Shown piece after piece: positions 7,303-16,463 of a stretch of 33,807 bases of DNA. Position numbers and translations under genes: made by a program. Origin of the DNA: Oscillospiraceae bacterium (GTDB taxonomy: Bacteria; Bacillota; Clostridia; Oscillospirales; Oscillospiraceae); contig JAFSZX010000003.1 of NCBI GenBank assembly GCA_017458825.1, positions 1-33,807 of the forward strand. Direction: 5' to 3'. The notes beneath the pieces were generated by a model. It made no database searches. It was not told the origin of the DNA and saw only the letters and a list, made by a program, of their open reading frames with translations. Numbering within the stretch: the first letter of the stretch is position 1; every line of letters begins with the position of its first letter.

Positions 7303-7311
7303 GGCGATGAC

Positions 7312-8154
7312 ATGGTAAAGAGAATCCTTGTGGCGGTACTTGGCGTGCCGTTTTTGCTGGCGGTACTGGTATTTGCGCCGTATTGGGCGACCTATGTGCT
7401 TTTGTGCGCGTTGTGTATCATCGGCGCCCAAGAGTTTTTGCACGCGGTGTGTCGGGAGAAAGTCGCCCGACAGTGGACGGGACTTGCCGGCACGACGGCG
7501 GTGTTCCTGCTGGCAACGGTTCTTTTCAGTGAGGAACGCTTTGCCGCTACTCCTGTGGCGGAGCTGCCGTTCTGGTTCTGTGCGGGGCTGGTACTGCTGA
7601 CTTTCTTGGTGATGGTAACGCGCTACGGCAGGGCGGACGCGCTGTCGTTTTCCGATACCTGCGCCCTGCTGATCGCAGGCGTGGTGATCCCGTTGGCTCT
7701 GTCGTCCCTTTTGCGTTTGCGCCTGCTGGAATACGGTGCAGGACTGGTGCTGATCCCGCTGGTAGCGGCGTTTTGCAGTGATACGATGGCGCTCTTTGGC
7801 GGCATGGCGCTGGGCCGGCATAAGCTGGCGCCGTTGGCAAGTCCTAAAAAGACAGTGGAAGGCGCCCTGTGCGGTTTGGCCGGCGGCATGGCTGGGATGG
7901 TACTCTATCGCATCGTGTTCTTTTTGTGTACGGAGGTGGCGCTCAATGTGGCGTGGTGCCTGTTGCTGGGACTGCTGGGCGCCGCCGCGGGGCAGTTGGG
8001 CGATCTGGTGTTCTCCGTGGTGAAGCGGGAATGCGGTATCAAGGATTACGGGCGGCTTCTGCCGGGTCACGGCGGCGTGCTGGATCGGTTTGACAGCGTG
8101 ATCTTTGCCGCGCCGCTGGTCTGGCTCATCGTTTCACGGATCGCGCTTTATTGA
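7312..8154 (+). CDS. cdsA: Phosphatidate cytidylyltransferase (CDP-diglyceride synthase)
   Basis: An integral membrane enzyme that makes CDP-diacylglycerol from phosphatidic acid and CTP, the branch point of phospholipid synthesis. The 280 residues form multiple hydrophobic segments from the N terminus onward. The C-terminal CDS signature is intact: SPKKTVEGALCG near residue 177, then GQLGDLVFSVVKRECGIKDYG and LLPGHGGVLDRFDS near 228-263. It lies 9 nt after uppS. Its stop comes 17 nt before the chosen dxr start. Confidence 0.97.
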   Translation: MVKRILVAVLGVPFLLAVLVFAPYWATYVLLCALCIIGAQEFLHAVCREKVARQWTGLAGTTAVFLLATVLFSEERFAATPVAELPFWFCAGLVLLTFLVMVTRYGRADALSFSDTCALLIAGVVIPLALSSLLRLRLLEYGAGLVLIPLVAAFCSDTMALFGGMALGRHKLAPLASPKKTVEGALCGLAGGMAGMVLYRIVFFLCTEVALNVAWCLLLGLLGAAAGQLGDLVFSVVKRECGIKDYGRLLPGHGGVLDRFDSVIFAAPLVWLIVSRIALY

Positions 8155-8171
8155 GCGAGGGAGCACCGACT

Positions 8172-9314
8172 ATGACAAAAACGATTTCTCTCCTGGGATC
8201 TACCGGTTCTATCGGACGCCAGACGCTTGCCGTAGCGCAGGAACTGGGGTTGCGCGTAGCGGCACTGACCGCCAATACGCAGGTGGATCTGATGGAACGT
8301 CAGGTGCGGCATTTTCATCCGACACTGGCGGTTATGATGAATGAGGACGCGGCGAAGGAACTGCGGCTGCGCCTTTCGGACGTAGAGACCGCTGTTCTCT
8401 CCGGCGCGGAGGGGCTTTGCGCCGCCGCGGCGTTGGATGAGGCGGACACGGTGGTCACGGCGGTGATGGGCAGTGTGGGTCTGGCGCCTACGCTGGAGGC
8501 GATCCGCCGCAAAAAGCGCATCGCCCTTGCCAATAAGGAAACGCTGGTGTGCGCCGGCGAGCTGGTGATGGACGCGGCGGAGGCTTCCGGCGCCGAGATC
8601 GTGCCGGTAGACAGTGAACACTCCGCGATTTTCCAAAGCTTGCAGGGCTGTCGTGACCGACGGGAGATCCGCCGGCTGCTGTTGACTTGTTCCGGCGGAC
8701 CCTTTTACGGCAAGTCGTACGAGGAGCTGGAGCACATGACGCCGGAGGACGCGTTGCGCCATCCCAACTGGACGATGGGCGCAAAGATCACCGTTGACAG
8801 CGCCACGCTGATGAACAAAGGTTTGGAGATCATAGAGGCAATGCGTCTGTACCGTTTGCCGCCGGAGCAGGTGGAGGCGGTGATCCACCGCCAGAGTATC
8901 GTCCACTCCCTGGTGGAGTATCGGGACGGCGCGATGATCGCCCAGCTCGGTACGCCGGACATGAAGTTGCCGATCCGCTATGCTTTCACCTGGCCGTATC
9001 GCGCCGAAACGCCGGATGGGACGCTGGATCTTCTCCGCTGCGGCGCGCTGACCTTTTCGGCGCCGGATGAGCAGGCGTTTCGCTGTCTGCGCATCGCCAA
9101 GGAGTGCGCCCGAACGGGCGGCACGTCCTGCGCGGTGATGAACGCCGCCAATGAGGAGGCGGTACTGGCGTTTCTGCGCCGTGAGATCGGGTTTAACGAC
9201 ATCCACCGGCGGGTAGAATCGGCATTGGAGCGCGTGGAAGTGAAATATAAGCCGGACTTGACGGATATACTGGAAGCAGACCGTCTGGCGCGTGAGGCTG
9301 TACGGAATATGTGA
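8172..9314 (+). CDS. dxr: 1-deoxy-D-xylulose 5-phosphate reductoisomerase
   Basis: This enzyme converts DXP to MEP with NADPH, the first committed step of the MEP isoprenoid pathway. The 380 residues match the family. The NADPH-binding loop is GSTGSIGRQTL (residues 9-19). ANKETLVCAGE lies near 124 and the metal and substrate site VDSEHSAIFQ near 146. DSATLMNKGLEIIEA is near 210. The frame runs 7 codons further up, to 8151, but that would overlap cdsA; the ATG at 8172 has GAGGGAG upstream and starts at the usual N terminus. ispG of the same pathway lies two genes downstream. Confidence 0.98.
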   Translation: MTKTISLLGSTGSIGRQTLAVAQELGLRVAALTANTQVDLMERQVRHFHPTLAVMMNEDAAKELRLRLSDVETAVLSGAEGLCAAAALDEADTVVTAVMGSVGLAPTLEAIRRKKRIALANKETLVCAGELVMDAAEASGAEIVPVDSEHSAIFQSLQGCRDRREIRRLLLTCSGGPFYGKSYEELEHMTPEDALRHPNWTMGAKITVDSATLMNKGLEIIEAMRLYRLPPEQVEAVIHRQSIVHSLVEYRDGAMIAQLGTPDMKLPIRYAFTWPYRAETPDGTLDLLRCGALTFSAPDEQAFRCLRIAKECARTGGTSCAVMNAANEEAVLAFLRREIGFNDIHRRVESALERVEVKYKPDLTDILEADRLAREAVRNM

Positions 9315-9328
9315 TCGGGGAGTCATCT

Positions 9329-10393
9329 ATGATCTATGTAATTGTGGCGATCCTCATTTTCGGGGTGCTGATCGCCCTGCATGAGGCGGGGCATTTTCTG
9401 GCGGCAAAGGCTTGCGGTGTGCGGGTCAACGAGTTTTCCGTCGGCATGGGTCCCGCCATTTTCAAAAAGAAAAAGGGCGATACGCTGTACGCACTGCGGG
9501 CGCTCCCTGTGGGCGGTTACTGTGCCATGGAGGGGGAGGACGAGGCGTCCGATGATCCCGCGGCACTCAACAATCAGGGCTTTTGGCGCAAGCTGTTCAT
9601 TTTTGCCGCCGGCGCCGCCGTAAATTTTCTTGCCGGCTGTGTGATTTTGTTCTTCCTCTATATCAACGCCGGAGGCTTCTATGTGGCGGACATCGTTTCC
9701 CTCCATCCGGATTTTCCCCAGCAGGGGGAAAGCGGCGTAATGGTGGGCGACAGGATCGTCGCCATCAACGGCGAGCGGGTGTATCTCCAGAGCGACGTGG
9801 ATCTCATTTTGCGCGCCGTACCGCTGGACGAGGACGGCACGATCACCGTGAAACTGCGCCGCGGCGGCGAGACGCTTACCCGTACGCTGACGCTCCAAAC
9901 ATATACCGGCGAGGACGGGGAGCCATACCGTGCCTACGGCTTCAGCTACGGCGGCGTGGAGGAGGCAAACCTGTGGGTGCGGCTGAAATATACGGTGTTG
10001 AACGCGATCGATTTCGTTCGCACGGTGCGTTTGAGCTTACAAATGCTGATAACCGGTCAGGCGGGATTACAGGATTTGAGCGGACCTGTGGGGATCGTTT
10101 CCACCATTACCGAGGTAGGGAACCAATCGAAAACGGCGGGTGACGCGGTGGCGAATATCGCCTACTTTGCCGCGCTGATCGCCGTGAATCTGGCGGTAAT
10201 GAATCTACTGCCGTTGCCGGCGCTGGATGGAGGACGGATCCTCTTTCTGGTGCTCAACGCGCTGGCGACGCTCCTGTTTCGCAGGAGTATCCCTGCCAAA
10301 TACGAGGGATACGTCCACATTGCCGGACTGGTGCTTCTGCTGGGGTTGATGGCGGTGATCACGTTCCAGGACGTCTGGAAACTGTTTAGTTGA
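9329..10393 (+). CDS. rseP: RIP metalloprotease RseP (site-2 protease)
   Basis: A membrane zinc metalloprotease that cuts substrates inside the membrane, such as anti-sigma factors or signal-peptide remnants. The 354 residues have HEAGH at 18-22 in the first membrane segment, a central PDZ domain (GVMVGDRIVAINGERV, near 137-152), and the second metal-site motif LPLPALDGGRILF near 293-305. A further C-terminal membrane helix follows. The start at 9329 (MIYVIVAILIFG) is preferred over an upstream ATG that overlaps dxr. In this gene order it corresponds to B. subtilis rasP. Its substrate here is unknown. Confidence 0.96.
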   Translation: MIYVIVAILIFGVLIALHEAGHFLAAKACGVRVNEFSVGMGPAIFKKKKGDTLYALRALPVGGYCAMEGEDEASDDPAALNNQGFWRKLFIFAAGAAVNFLAGCVILFFLYINAGGFYVADIVSLHPDFPQQGESGVMVGDRIVAINGERVYLQSDVDLILRAVPLDEDGTITVKLRRGGETLTRTLTLQTYTGEDGEPYRAYGFSYGGVEEANLWVRLKYTVLNAIDFVRTVRLSLQMLITGQAGLQDLSGPVGIVSTITEVGNQSKTAGDAVANIAYFAALIAVNLAVMNLLPLPALDGGRILFLVLNALATLLFRRSIPAKYEGYVHIAGLVLLLGLMAVITFQDVWKLFS

Positions 10394-10403
10394 GAGGTTT
10401 ACC

Positions 10404-11441
10404 ATGTCAAAGATGATTCACGTAGGCGCCGTGGCGGTAGGCGGCGGCACGCCGGTCTCTATCCAATCCATGTGCTCCACGCCTACGGCGGACGTAGACG
10501 CCACGGTGGCGCAGATCCGCCGGTTGGAGGCGGCAGGCTGTCAGATCGTTCGGGTAGCGGTGCCGGATATGGACGCCGCCTGTGCGGTGGGGCAGATCCG
10601 GCGGCAGATCTCCATTCCGCTGGTAGCGGACATTCACTTTGACTATCGGCTGGCGTTGCAGTGCCTGGAAAGCGGAATCGATAAGATCCGTATCAATCCC
10701 GGCAACATCGGCGGACGGGATAAGGTGCGCGCCGTGGCGGACAGTTGCGCCGAACACGGCGTACCTATTCGGATCGGCGTCAACGGCGGCTCATTAGAGA
10801 AGGAACTGCTGGCAAAATACGGCGGCGTTACGGCGGAGGCGCTGGTAGAGAGCGCCATGGGTCACGTGGCGCTTTTGGAGGAGTGTAACTTCCACGATAT
10901 TTGCATCAGCGTCAAGTGTTCCCGTGTGGCGGTGAATATGGAGGCATATCGCCTGTTGCGCCGCCGGACGGACTATCCGCTCCATCTGGGGGTCACGGAG
11001 GCCGGAACGCCGACAATGGGCATTTTGAAATCGGCGATCGGTATCGGCGGCCTCTTATGCCAGGGGATCGGGGATACCATGCGTGTCAGCCTCACGGCCG
11101 ATCCGGTGGAAGAGATCGCGGCAGCAAAAAAGATTCTTGCCGCCGCAGGGATCCGCCGTAACGGGCCGGAGCTGATCTCCTGCCCCACCTGCGGACGCAC
11201 CGCCTACGATATGATCCCCATCGCCCGGGAAGTGGAGCGGCGTTTGCAGCAGTGCGACAAGCCGATCACCGTGGCGGTGATGGGGTGCGTGGTCAACGGA
11301 CCCGGCGAGGCTTCCGCCGCTGACGTGGGGATCGCCGGCGGCAGAGGAGAGGGATTGATATTCCGTAAAGGAGAAGTACTTTACAAGGTTCCGCAGGAAA
11401 GACTTGTGGACGCTTTGATGGATGAAATTGCCAAGCTGTAA
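10404..11441 (+). CDS. ispG: 4-hydroxy-3-methylbut-2-enyl diphosphate synthase (GcpE)
   Basis: This [4Fe-4S] enzyme reduces MEcPP to HMBPP, the penultimate MEP-pathway step. The 345 residues fit the short bacterial form. The TIM-barrel half includes VSIQSMCSTPTADVDATV near residue 15, ADIHFDYRLAL near 75 and DKIRINPGNIGG near 92. The cluster domain has SCPTCGR near 259-265 and MGCVVNGPGEA near 293-303, giving the three expected cluster cysteines. The start lies 10 nt after rseP with GAGAGG upstream. polC follows after 18 nt. Confidence 0.98.
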   Translation: MSKMIHVGAVAVGGGTPVSIQSMCSTPTADVDATVAQIRRLEAAGCQIVRVAVPDMDAACAVGQIRRQISIPLVADIHFDYRLALQCLESGIDKIRINPGNIGGRDKVRAVADSCAEHGVPIRIGVNGGSLEKELLAKYGGVTAEALVESAMGHVALLEECNFHDICISVKCSRVAVNMEAYRLLRRRTDYPLHLGVTEAGTPTMGILKSAIGIGGLLCQGIGDTMRVSLTADPVEEIAAAKKILAAAGIRRNGPELISCPTCGRTAYDMIPIAREVERRLQQCDKPITVAVMGCVVNGPGEASAADVGIAGGRGEGLIFRKGEVLYKVPQERLVDALMDEIAKL

Positions 11442-11459
11442 GCAAAGAGAGAATGCACT

Positions 11460-14400
11460 ATGTCGAACAAGATACCGTTCTTTACATTTTTTGAAGATTT
11501 CAACGCGCCGCGTGAAATGCGGCTGTTGCTCCATAACGCGCAGATCACAGGCGGCGCGCTGGATCGGGAAAAGCGCACCATGACGCTGTGTCTGGAGACG
11601 CCGGTTCCGCTGCCGGAATCGGCGCAAAGCGATTTGCGGCAACAGCTGATGGAACAGTACGGCTTGCAGGAGCTGGAGATGCGCGTGGAATCGCCCAAAC
11701 GCCCGTCGGGCGGTGAGAAGCAGGGGAAGAAGCCGGAGAGCGGAGCGGTACTGCTGGGGAAAGAGATCCGCGGCAAAAAAGTTCCCATGCGGGGCTTAAA
11801 TCTGAAAATGGGACAAGTGGTGCTGGAGGGACGCGTTTTTGCCGTAGAGGTCTATGAAACACGGCGCCCCGGTGTATGGCGCCTTCAGTTGGAGATGACG
11901 GATCTGGACAGCTCCGTTCTGGTGCGGCGCAACCTGAATGAAAAAGAAGCCCGTGGGCTTGAAAAGAGCCTTTCCGTGGGGATGTGGATTCGCATACAGG
12001 GACAGGTAGAAATGACGTGGGACGGTCGTGACGTCCAGATCAATCCCCAGAACATCGAGTCCATCTCCCATGAAGAACGCCGGGATACGGCGAAAGAGAA
12101 GCGGGTAGAGCTGCATTTACATACCCGTATGTCCAGCATGGACGCGCTGACGGACGCGGCGTCTGTCATCAAGCTGGCAAAAGCGTGGGGGCATCCCGCC
12201 ATCGCCATTACCGACCACGGCACGGTGCAGTCGTTTCCGGACGCGTGGCACAGCGCCAAGGGGATCAAGGTGCTCTACGGCGTGGAGGGGTATTTCATCA
12301 ACGACGTGGACGACCGTGTGGTGGTACACGGCACGCAGGATCAGCCGTTTTCCGGTGAGATCGTCTGCTTTGACATTGAGACCACCGGCTTGAACGTTGC
12401 CACCGAGGCGATCACGGAGATCGGCGCGGTGGTGCTCAGGGACGGGCAGATCACCGACCGGTTCCAGACCTTTGTTAATCCCAACCGGCACCTGACGCCG
12501 GAGATCATCGGCTTGACCGGTATCACCGATGCGATGCTGCAAGACGCGCCGCAGCCGAAGGAGGCGCTGGAGGCGTTCTTGTCCTTTGTGGCGGGGCGTC
12601 CGCTGGCGGCACATAACGCGGAATTTGACGTGAGTTTTATCCGCAAGGGCTGTGAGCAGGCTGGGCTTCCTTTCGATCCTACCTATGTGGATACGCTGAT
12701 ATTAGCGCAGAATCTGCTGCCCGAGCTGAATAAACACAAGCTGGATATGGTGGCGGAGTATCTGGATCTGCCGTCGTTTAATCACCACCGCGCCAGTGAC
12801 GACGGCGCCACGGTGGCGTATATGCTGATCCCCTTCTTCGAGAAGATGGAGCGGGAGCTGGGCATCGGATGTCTGCAGGAGATCAATCGGGCGATGACGG
12901 CTCTGCGCCCGCGCGGCAACCGTGCCGGGCGCTATCCCAAGCATATCATTCTTCTTGCCAAGAATAAACTGGGACTTAAGCACCTGTATCAGTTGATCTC
13001 CAAGTCCAATCTGGTCTATTTCCACAACAAAAAACCCGTGATTCCCAAAACGGAGCTGATCGCCCACCGTGAGGGGCTGATCATCGGCTCGGCTTGCGAG
13101 GCGGGGGAGCTGTTCCGCGCCATTACGGACGGTCACAAGGATTGGGACGAATTAAAGCGCCTTGCCTCCTTCTACGACTATTTGGAGATCCAGCCCTTGT
13201 GCAACAACCGGTTTATGCTGCGAAACGGCACGGTACAGTCGGAGGAGGAACTGCGGGAGTTTAACCGTACTGTGGTAAAGCTGGGCGAGGAATTGGGGAA
13301 ACCGGTCTGCGCTACGGGAGACGTGCACTTTCAGGAGCCGGAGGACGAGGTGTACCGCCGGGTGCTCCTGACCGGGAATATGGTCAAGAAGGATGACCCC
13401 AAAAAATTTGAAAAGCTGGCGGACATCAACGCGCCGCTGCCGCTCTATTTCAAAACCACCGATGAGATGCTGGAGGAATTCTCGTATTTAGGCGAGGAGA
13501 AGGCGTATGAGGTGGTTGTGACCAATACCCGCTATATAGCAGATCTCATCGAGGAGATGGAGCTTTTCCCGCCGGGACAACTCTTTCCGCCGCGTCTGGA
13601 GAACTCCGAGCAGGAGCTGAATCAGCGCGTTTGGGATAGGTGCCGCGCACTCTACGGTGACGAGCCGCCCCAGCTGATCGTAGACCGTTTGAACGTGGAA
13701 TTGAGCGGTATTCTGGGCAAATACGACGTGGTCTATATGTCGGCGCAGAAGCTGGTACAGCGCAGTTTGGAAAACGGCTATCTGGTGGGATCCCGTGGCA
13801 GTGTGGGATCTTCGCTGGCGGCGTACATGGCGGGGATTACCGAGGTGAACTCCCTGCCGCCCCACTATCGCTGTCCTAACTGTAAGCACACGGAATTTGT
13901 TACCGACGGGCGGTACGGCTGCGGCGCGGATATGCCGGACGCGGTCTGCCCGATGTGCGGCACGCCATACGCGAAAGACGGCTTCGACATTCCGTTTGAA
14001 ACGTTTCTGGGGTACGGCGGCGGTAAGGTGCCGGATATCGACCTGAACTTCTCCGGCGAGTATCAAGCCCGCGCCCATCGCCACGCTATCGAGATGTTCG
14101 GGCAGAGTCAGGTGTTCCGCGCCGGCACCATCGGCACGCTGGCGGAGAAGAATGCCAAGGGATTTGTGCTGAAGTATAAGGAGGAAAACGCTCTGGACTT
14201 CAGCACGGCGGAGCTGGATCGGCTCTCTTACGGCTGTATAGGCGTGCGCCGCACCACGGGACAGCATCCCGGCGGGCTGGTGGTGGTGCCGGACGATATG
14301 GACGTGGAGGATTTCACTGCCGTACAGCATCCGGCGGACGATATTCATTCCGACCAGATCACCACCCATTTTGATTATCACTGCATGGAGGACAACCTTC

Positions 14401-15470
14401 TCAAGCTGGATATGCTGGGGCATGATGATCCCACCATGGTCCGTATGCTGGAGAACCTGACCGGCGTAAACGCGCGGGAGATCCCTCTGGACGATCCTGA
14501 CACCATGAGCATTTTCACAAGCTCTAAGGTGCTGGGGTTTGAGGACGATCCGGTTCTCGGTCCCACCGGCGCAGTGGCGATTCCGGAATTCAACACCCGC
14601 TTTACGCGCAATATGCTGGTAGACACCAAACCCACCGATTTCAACACGCTGGTGCGTTTGTCCGGCTTTTCCCACGGTACCGACGTGTGGCTGGGCAACG
14701 CCAGAGAACTGATCGTCGGCGGCACGGCGTCGGTTCTGGAGACCGTGGGGTGCCGTGACGATATCATGCTCTACCTTATCCGCATGGGCCTTGATCCGAA
14801 AATGTCCTTTAAGATCATGGAGGCGGTCCGCAAGGGCAAGGTAAAAGAGGGCAAGGCAAGCGACTGGCAGAAGTGGGTAGAGGAGATGCACAGCCACAAT
14901 GTGCCCCAGTGGTACATCGATTCGCTGGCAAAGATCGGGTATCTTTTCCCGAAGGCGCACGCTGTGGCGTATGTGATGATGGCGTTCCGTATCGCATGGT
15001 TCAAAGTGCACCATCCGCTGGCGTTTTATGCTGCGTTTTTCACCGTGCGCGCCAAGGCGTTCGACGCGGAGTACTGCTGTGCCGGACTGGACGCGGTGAA
15101 GAGGAAGATCCGCGAGATCGAGAACAATAAGGACGCCACCGATGTAGAACAGAATCTGCTGGTCACGCTGGAGGTATGCTATGAGTTCTATCTCCGCGGT
15201 TTCCACTTTGACGCCATTGACATCATGCGCTCTGACGCGGTGAATTTCGTGGTGACGGAGAACGGACTTCTGCCGCCCTTCGTCAGCATCCGCGGGCTGG
15301 GCGAGGCGGCGGCGCAGGACGCGGTGGAAAAGCGCCGGGGGCGCACCTTTATCTCCGTTGAGGAGTTTGCCACCTGTTGCGGAAAACTGTCCAAGACTCA
15401 TATTGAACAGCTTCGGGCGTTAGGCGCCTTCGCCGGCTTGCCGGAGACCAGTCAGGTCAGTCTGTTTTAA
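11460..15470 (+). CDS. polC: DNA polymerase III alpha subunit, PolC type
   Basis: The Gram-positive replicative polymerase with built-in proofreading. Its 1336 residues are about 100 fewer than B. subtilis PolC. In order it has an N-terminal region; an OB domain near residues 100-205; a PHP domain starting VELHLHTRMSSMDAL near 220; and, inserted in it, a DEDD exonuclease (CFDIETTGLN near 302, AHNAEFDVSFI near 384, HHRASDDGATVAY near 442). A four-Cys zinc site follows (CPNCKH near 805 and CPMCG near 835). The catalytic palm motif PDIDLNFSGEYQ lies near 858 and the C-terminal fingers and tail complete it. The shortening seems to lie in the N-terminal region and linkers, as all catalytic motifs are present. 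It is the last gene of the operon. Confidence 0.98.
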   Translation: MSNKIPFFTFFEDFNAPREMRLLLHNAQITGGALDREKRTMTLCLETPVPLPESAQSDLRQQLMEQYGLQELEMRVESPKRPSGGEKQGKKPESGAVLLGKEIRGKKVPMRGLNLKMGQVVLEGRVFAVEVYETRRPGVWRLQLEMTDLDSSVLVRRNLNEKEARGLEKSLSVGMWIRIQGQVEMTWDGRDVQINPQNIESISHEERRDTAKEKRVELHLHTRMSSMDALTDAASVIKLAKAWGHPAIAITDHGTVQSFPDAWHSAKGIKVLYGVEGYFINDVDDRVVVHGTQDQPFSGEIVCFDIETTGLNVATEAITEIGAVVLRDGQITDRFQTFVNPNRHLTPEIIGLTGITDAMLQDAPQPKEALEAFLSFVAGRPLAAHNAEFDVSFIRKGCEQAGLPFDPTYVDTLILAQNLLPELNKHKLDMVAEYLDLPSFNHHRASDDGATVAYMLIPFFEKMERELGIGCLQEINRAMTALRPRGNRAGRYPKHIILLAKNKLGLKHLYQLISKSNLVYFHNKKPVIPKTELIAHREGLIIGSACEAGELFRAITDGHKDWDELKRLASFYDYLEIQPLCNNRFMLRNGTVQSEEELREFNRTVVKLGEELGKPVCATGDVHFQEPEDEVYRRVLLTGNMVKKDDPKKFEKLADINAPLPLYFKTTDEMLEEFSYLGEEKAYEVVVTNTRYIADLIEEMELFPPGQLFPPRLENSEQELNQRVWDRCRALYGDEPPQLIVDRLNVELSGILGKYDVVYMSAQKLVQRSLENGYLVGSRGSVGSSLAAYMAGITEVNSLPPHYRCPNCKHTEFVTDGRYGCGADMPDAVCPMCGTPYAKDGFDIPFETFLGYGGGKVPDIDLNFSGEYQARAHRHAIEMFGQSQVFRAGTIGTLAEKNAKGFVLKYKEENALDFSTAELDRLSYGCIGVRRTTGQHPGGLVVVPDDMDVEDFTAVQHPADDIHSDQITTHFDYHCMEDNLLKLDMLGHDDPTMVRMLENLTGVNAREIPLDDPDTMSIFTSSKVLGFEDDPVLGPTGAVAIPEFNTRFTRNMLVDTKPTDFNTLVRLSGFSHGTDVWLGNARELIVGGTASVLETVGCRDDIMLYLIRMGLDPKMSFKIMEAVRKGKVKEGKASDWQKWVEEMHSHNVPQWYIDSLAKIGYLFPKAHAVAYVMMAFRIAWFKVHHPLAFYAAFFTVRAKAFDAEYCCAGLDAVKRKIREIENNKDATDVEQNLLVTLEVCYEFYLRGFHFDAIDIMRSDAVNFVVTENGLLPPFVSIRGLGEAAAQDAVEKRRGRTFISVEEFATCCGKLSKTHIEQLRALGAFAGLPETSQVSLF

Positions 15471-15484
15471 CAAATCAATAAGAA

Positions 15485-15516
15485 CGGGGCGGAGATCACA
15501 CACGATCTCCGCCCCG
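15485..15516. terminator. Hairpin between convergent polC and EamA genes
   Basis: A perfect 13-bp GC-rich stem (15485-15497 with 15504-15516) closes a 6-nt loop, 15 bases after the polC stop. Neither flank has a strong T-run (CTGATTCT on the plus strand, TTCTTATTG on the minus strand). The position suggests a shared terminator. Confidence 0.75.
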
Positions 15517-15533
15517 CTGATTCTATGCTCTGT

Positions 15534-16463
15534 TCAGACTGAAATGTCCGTTCCTTTCCGCTTGGGAAACGTTATTTGTGCCAGCACCACCGCCACCAAC
15601 ATCAAAGCGCAGCCGATATACTCACGCACCGTCATACGCTGGTGGAGAAGTACGGCGCCTGCGATCACCGCAAAGACCGATTCCGTACTCAACAGGATGG
15701 TGACCACTGTGGGATTCGTGTCTTTTTGTGCCAGAATCTGCAGGGTATACGCGCCGCAACTGGAAAAAACGCCCACATAGAGAAGCGGTAGGATACAGGC
15801 ACGGACGGCGTCCCACGAGGGATGTTCCAGAAGCAACATGCCCAGCGTTGACCAGACCGCCAGCGCCGCGAATTGCGCCAGAGAGAGCTTGATCCCGTCC
15901 ACCTTTGCCACAAAATAGTCGATCACGTAGATATGCGCCGTGTAGCACACGGAACACGCGATCACCAGAAGATCGCCTTTGTCCACCGTGAAGTCACCCT
16001 TGATGCACAGAAGATACAGCGCCGCCGCGCCCAACAGCACGCCGATCCAGACGGAAAGGGAGACCTGTTTTTTCAAAAACACGCCGGCGATCGGCACCAG
16101 AACGATATAGAGCGCTGTGAGAAATCCGGCTTTGCCGCCCTCTGTGCCCAGCACGATCCCCGCCTGCTGAAAAACGGAGGCGGCGGTCAGCGCCGTACCG
16201 CAACAGATGCCGCCGATGAGGAGGTGTTTCCGCTCGGCTTTTTTCTCCGCCGGCGTGATCGCCGGTTTTCCCTCGCGGCGAAACACGTTAAAAAGGAGCA
16301 GTACCACCGGCAACACCGCCACGGCAATATAGGAGCGTATCGCGTTATAGGTAAACGCGCCTATATGGTCGGCGCAGACATCCTGCGCGGCAAAGGCGGT
16401 ACCCCAGATAAACGCCGCCAGAAGGGGGAACACGATCTGGCGCACGGTGCGACTTTCTTTCAT
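15534..16463 (-). CDS. EamA/DMT family transporter
   Basis: A 309-residue membrane protein that appears to have the ten helices typical of drug/metabolite transporters. It opens IVFPLLAAFIWGTAFAAQDV, the usual first helix of an EamA repeat, and a second repeat begins near the middle (KGDLLVIACSVCYTAHIYVIDYF). Family members export or import small metabolites, and the substrate cannot be predicted. Its ATG overlaps the plsY stop by 4 nt (ATGA), so it is translated as the last gene of the DUF512-der-plsY operon. In other Firmicutes I would expect gpsA at or near this place. The stop is 17 nt from the shared hairpin. Confidence 0.93.
   Translation of the reverse strand: MKESRTVRQIVFPLLAAFIWGTAFAAQDVCADHIGAFTYNAIRSYIAVAVLPVVLLLFNVFRREGKPAITPAEKKAERKHLLIGGICCGTALTAASVFQQAGIVLGTEGGKAGFLTALYIVLVPIAGVFLKKQVSLSVWIGVLLGAAALYLLCIKGDFTVDKGDLLVIACSVCYTAHIYVIDYFVAKVDGIKLSLAQFAALAVWSTLGMLLLEHPSWDAVRACILPLLYVGVFSSCGAYTLQILAQKDTNPTVVTILLSTESVFAVIAGAVLLHQRMTVREYIGCALMLVAVVLAQITFPKRKGTDISV

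Noticed and set aside
6514-8070. A 518-codon open frame opposite uppS and cdsA
   Set aside because: Antisense shadow with Gln/His/Arg-rich low-complexity sequence; both plus-strand genes are certain.
8148-9326. A 392-codon open frame opposite dxr
   Set aside because: It mirrors dxr almost end to end; dxr has all catalytic motifs, the antisense frame none.
13488-15401. A 637-codon open frame opposite polC
   Set aside because: Antisense to the catalytic part of PolC; composition is that of a shadow frame and it has no Shine-Dalgarno or promoter.
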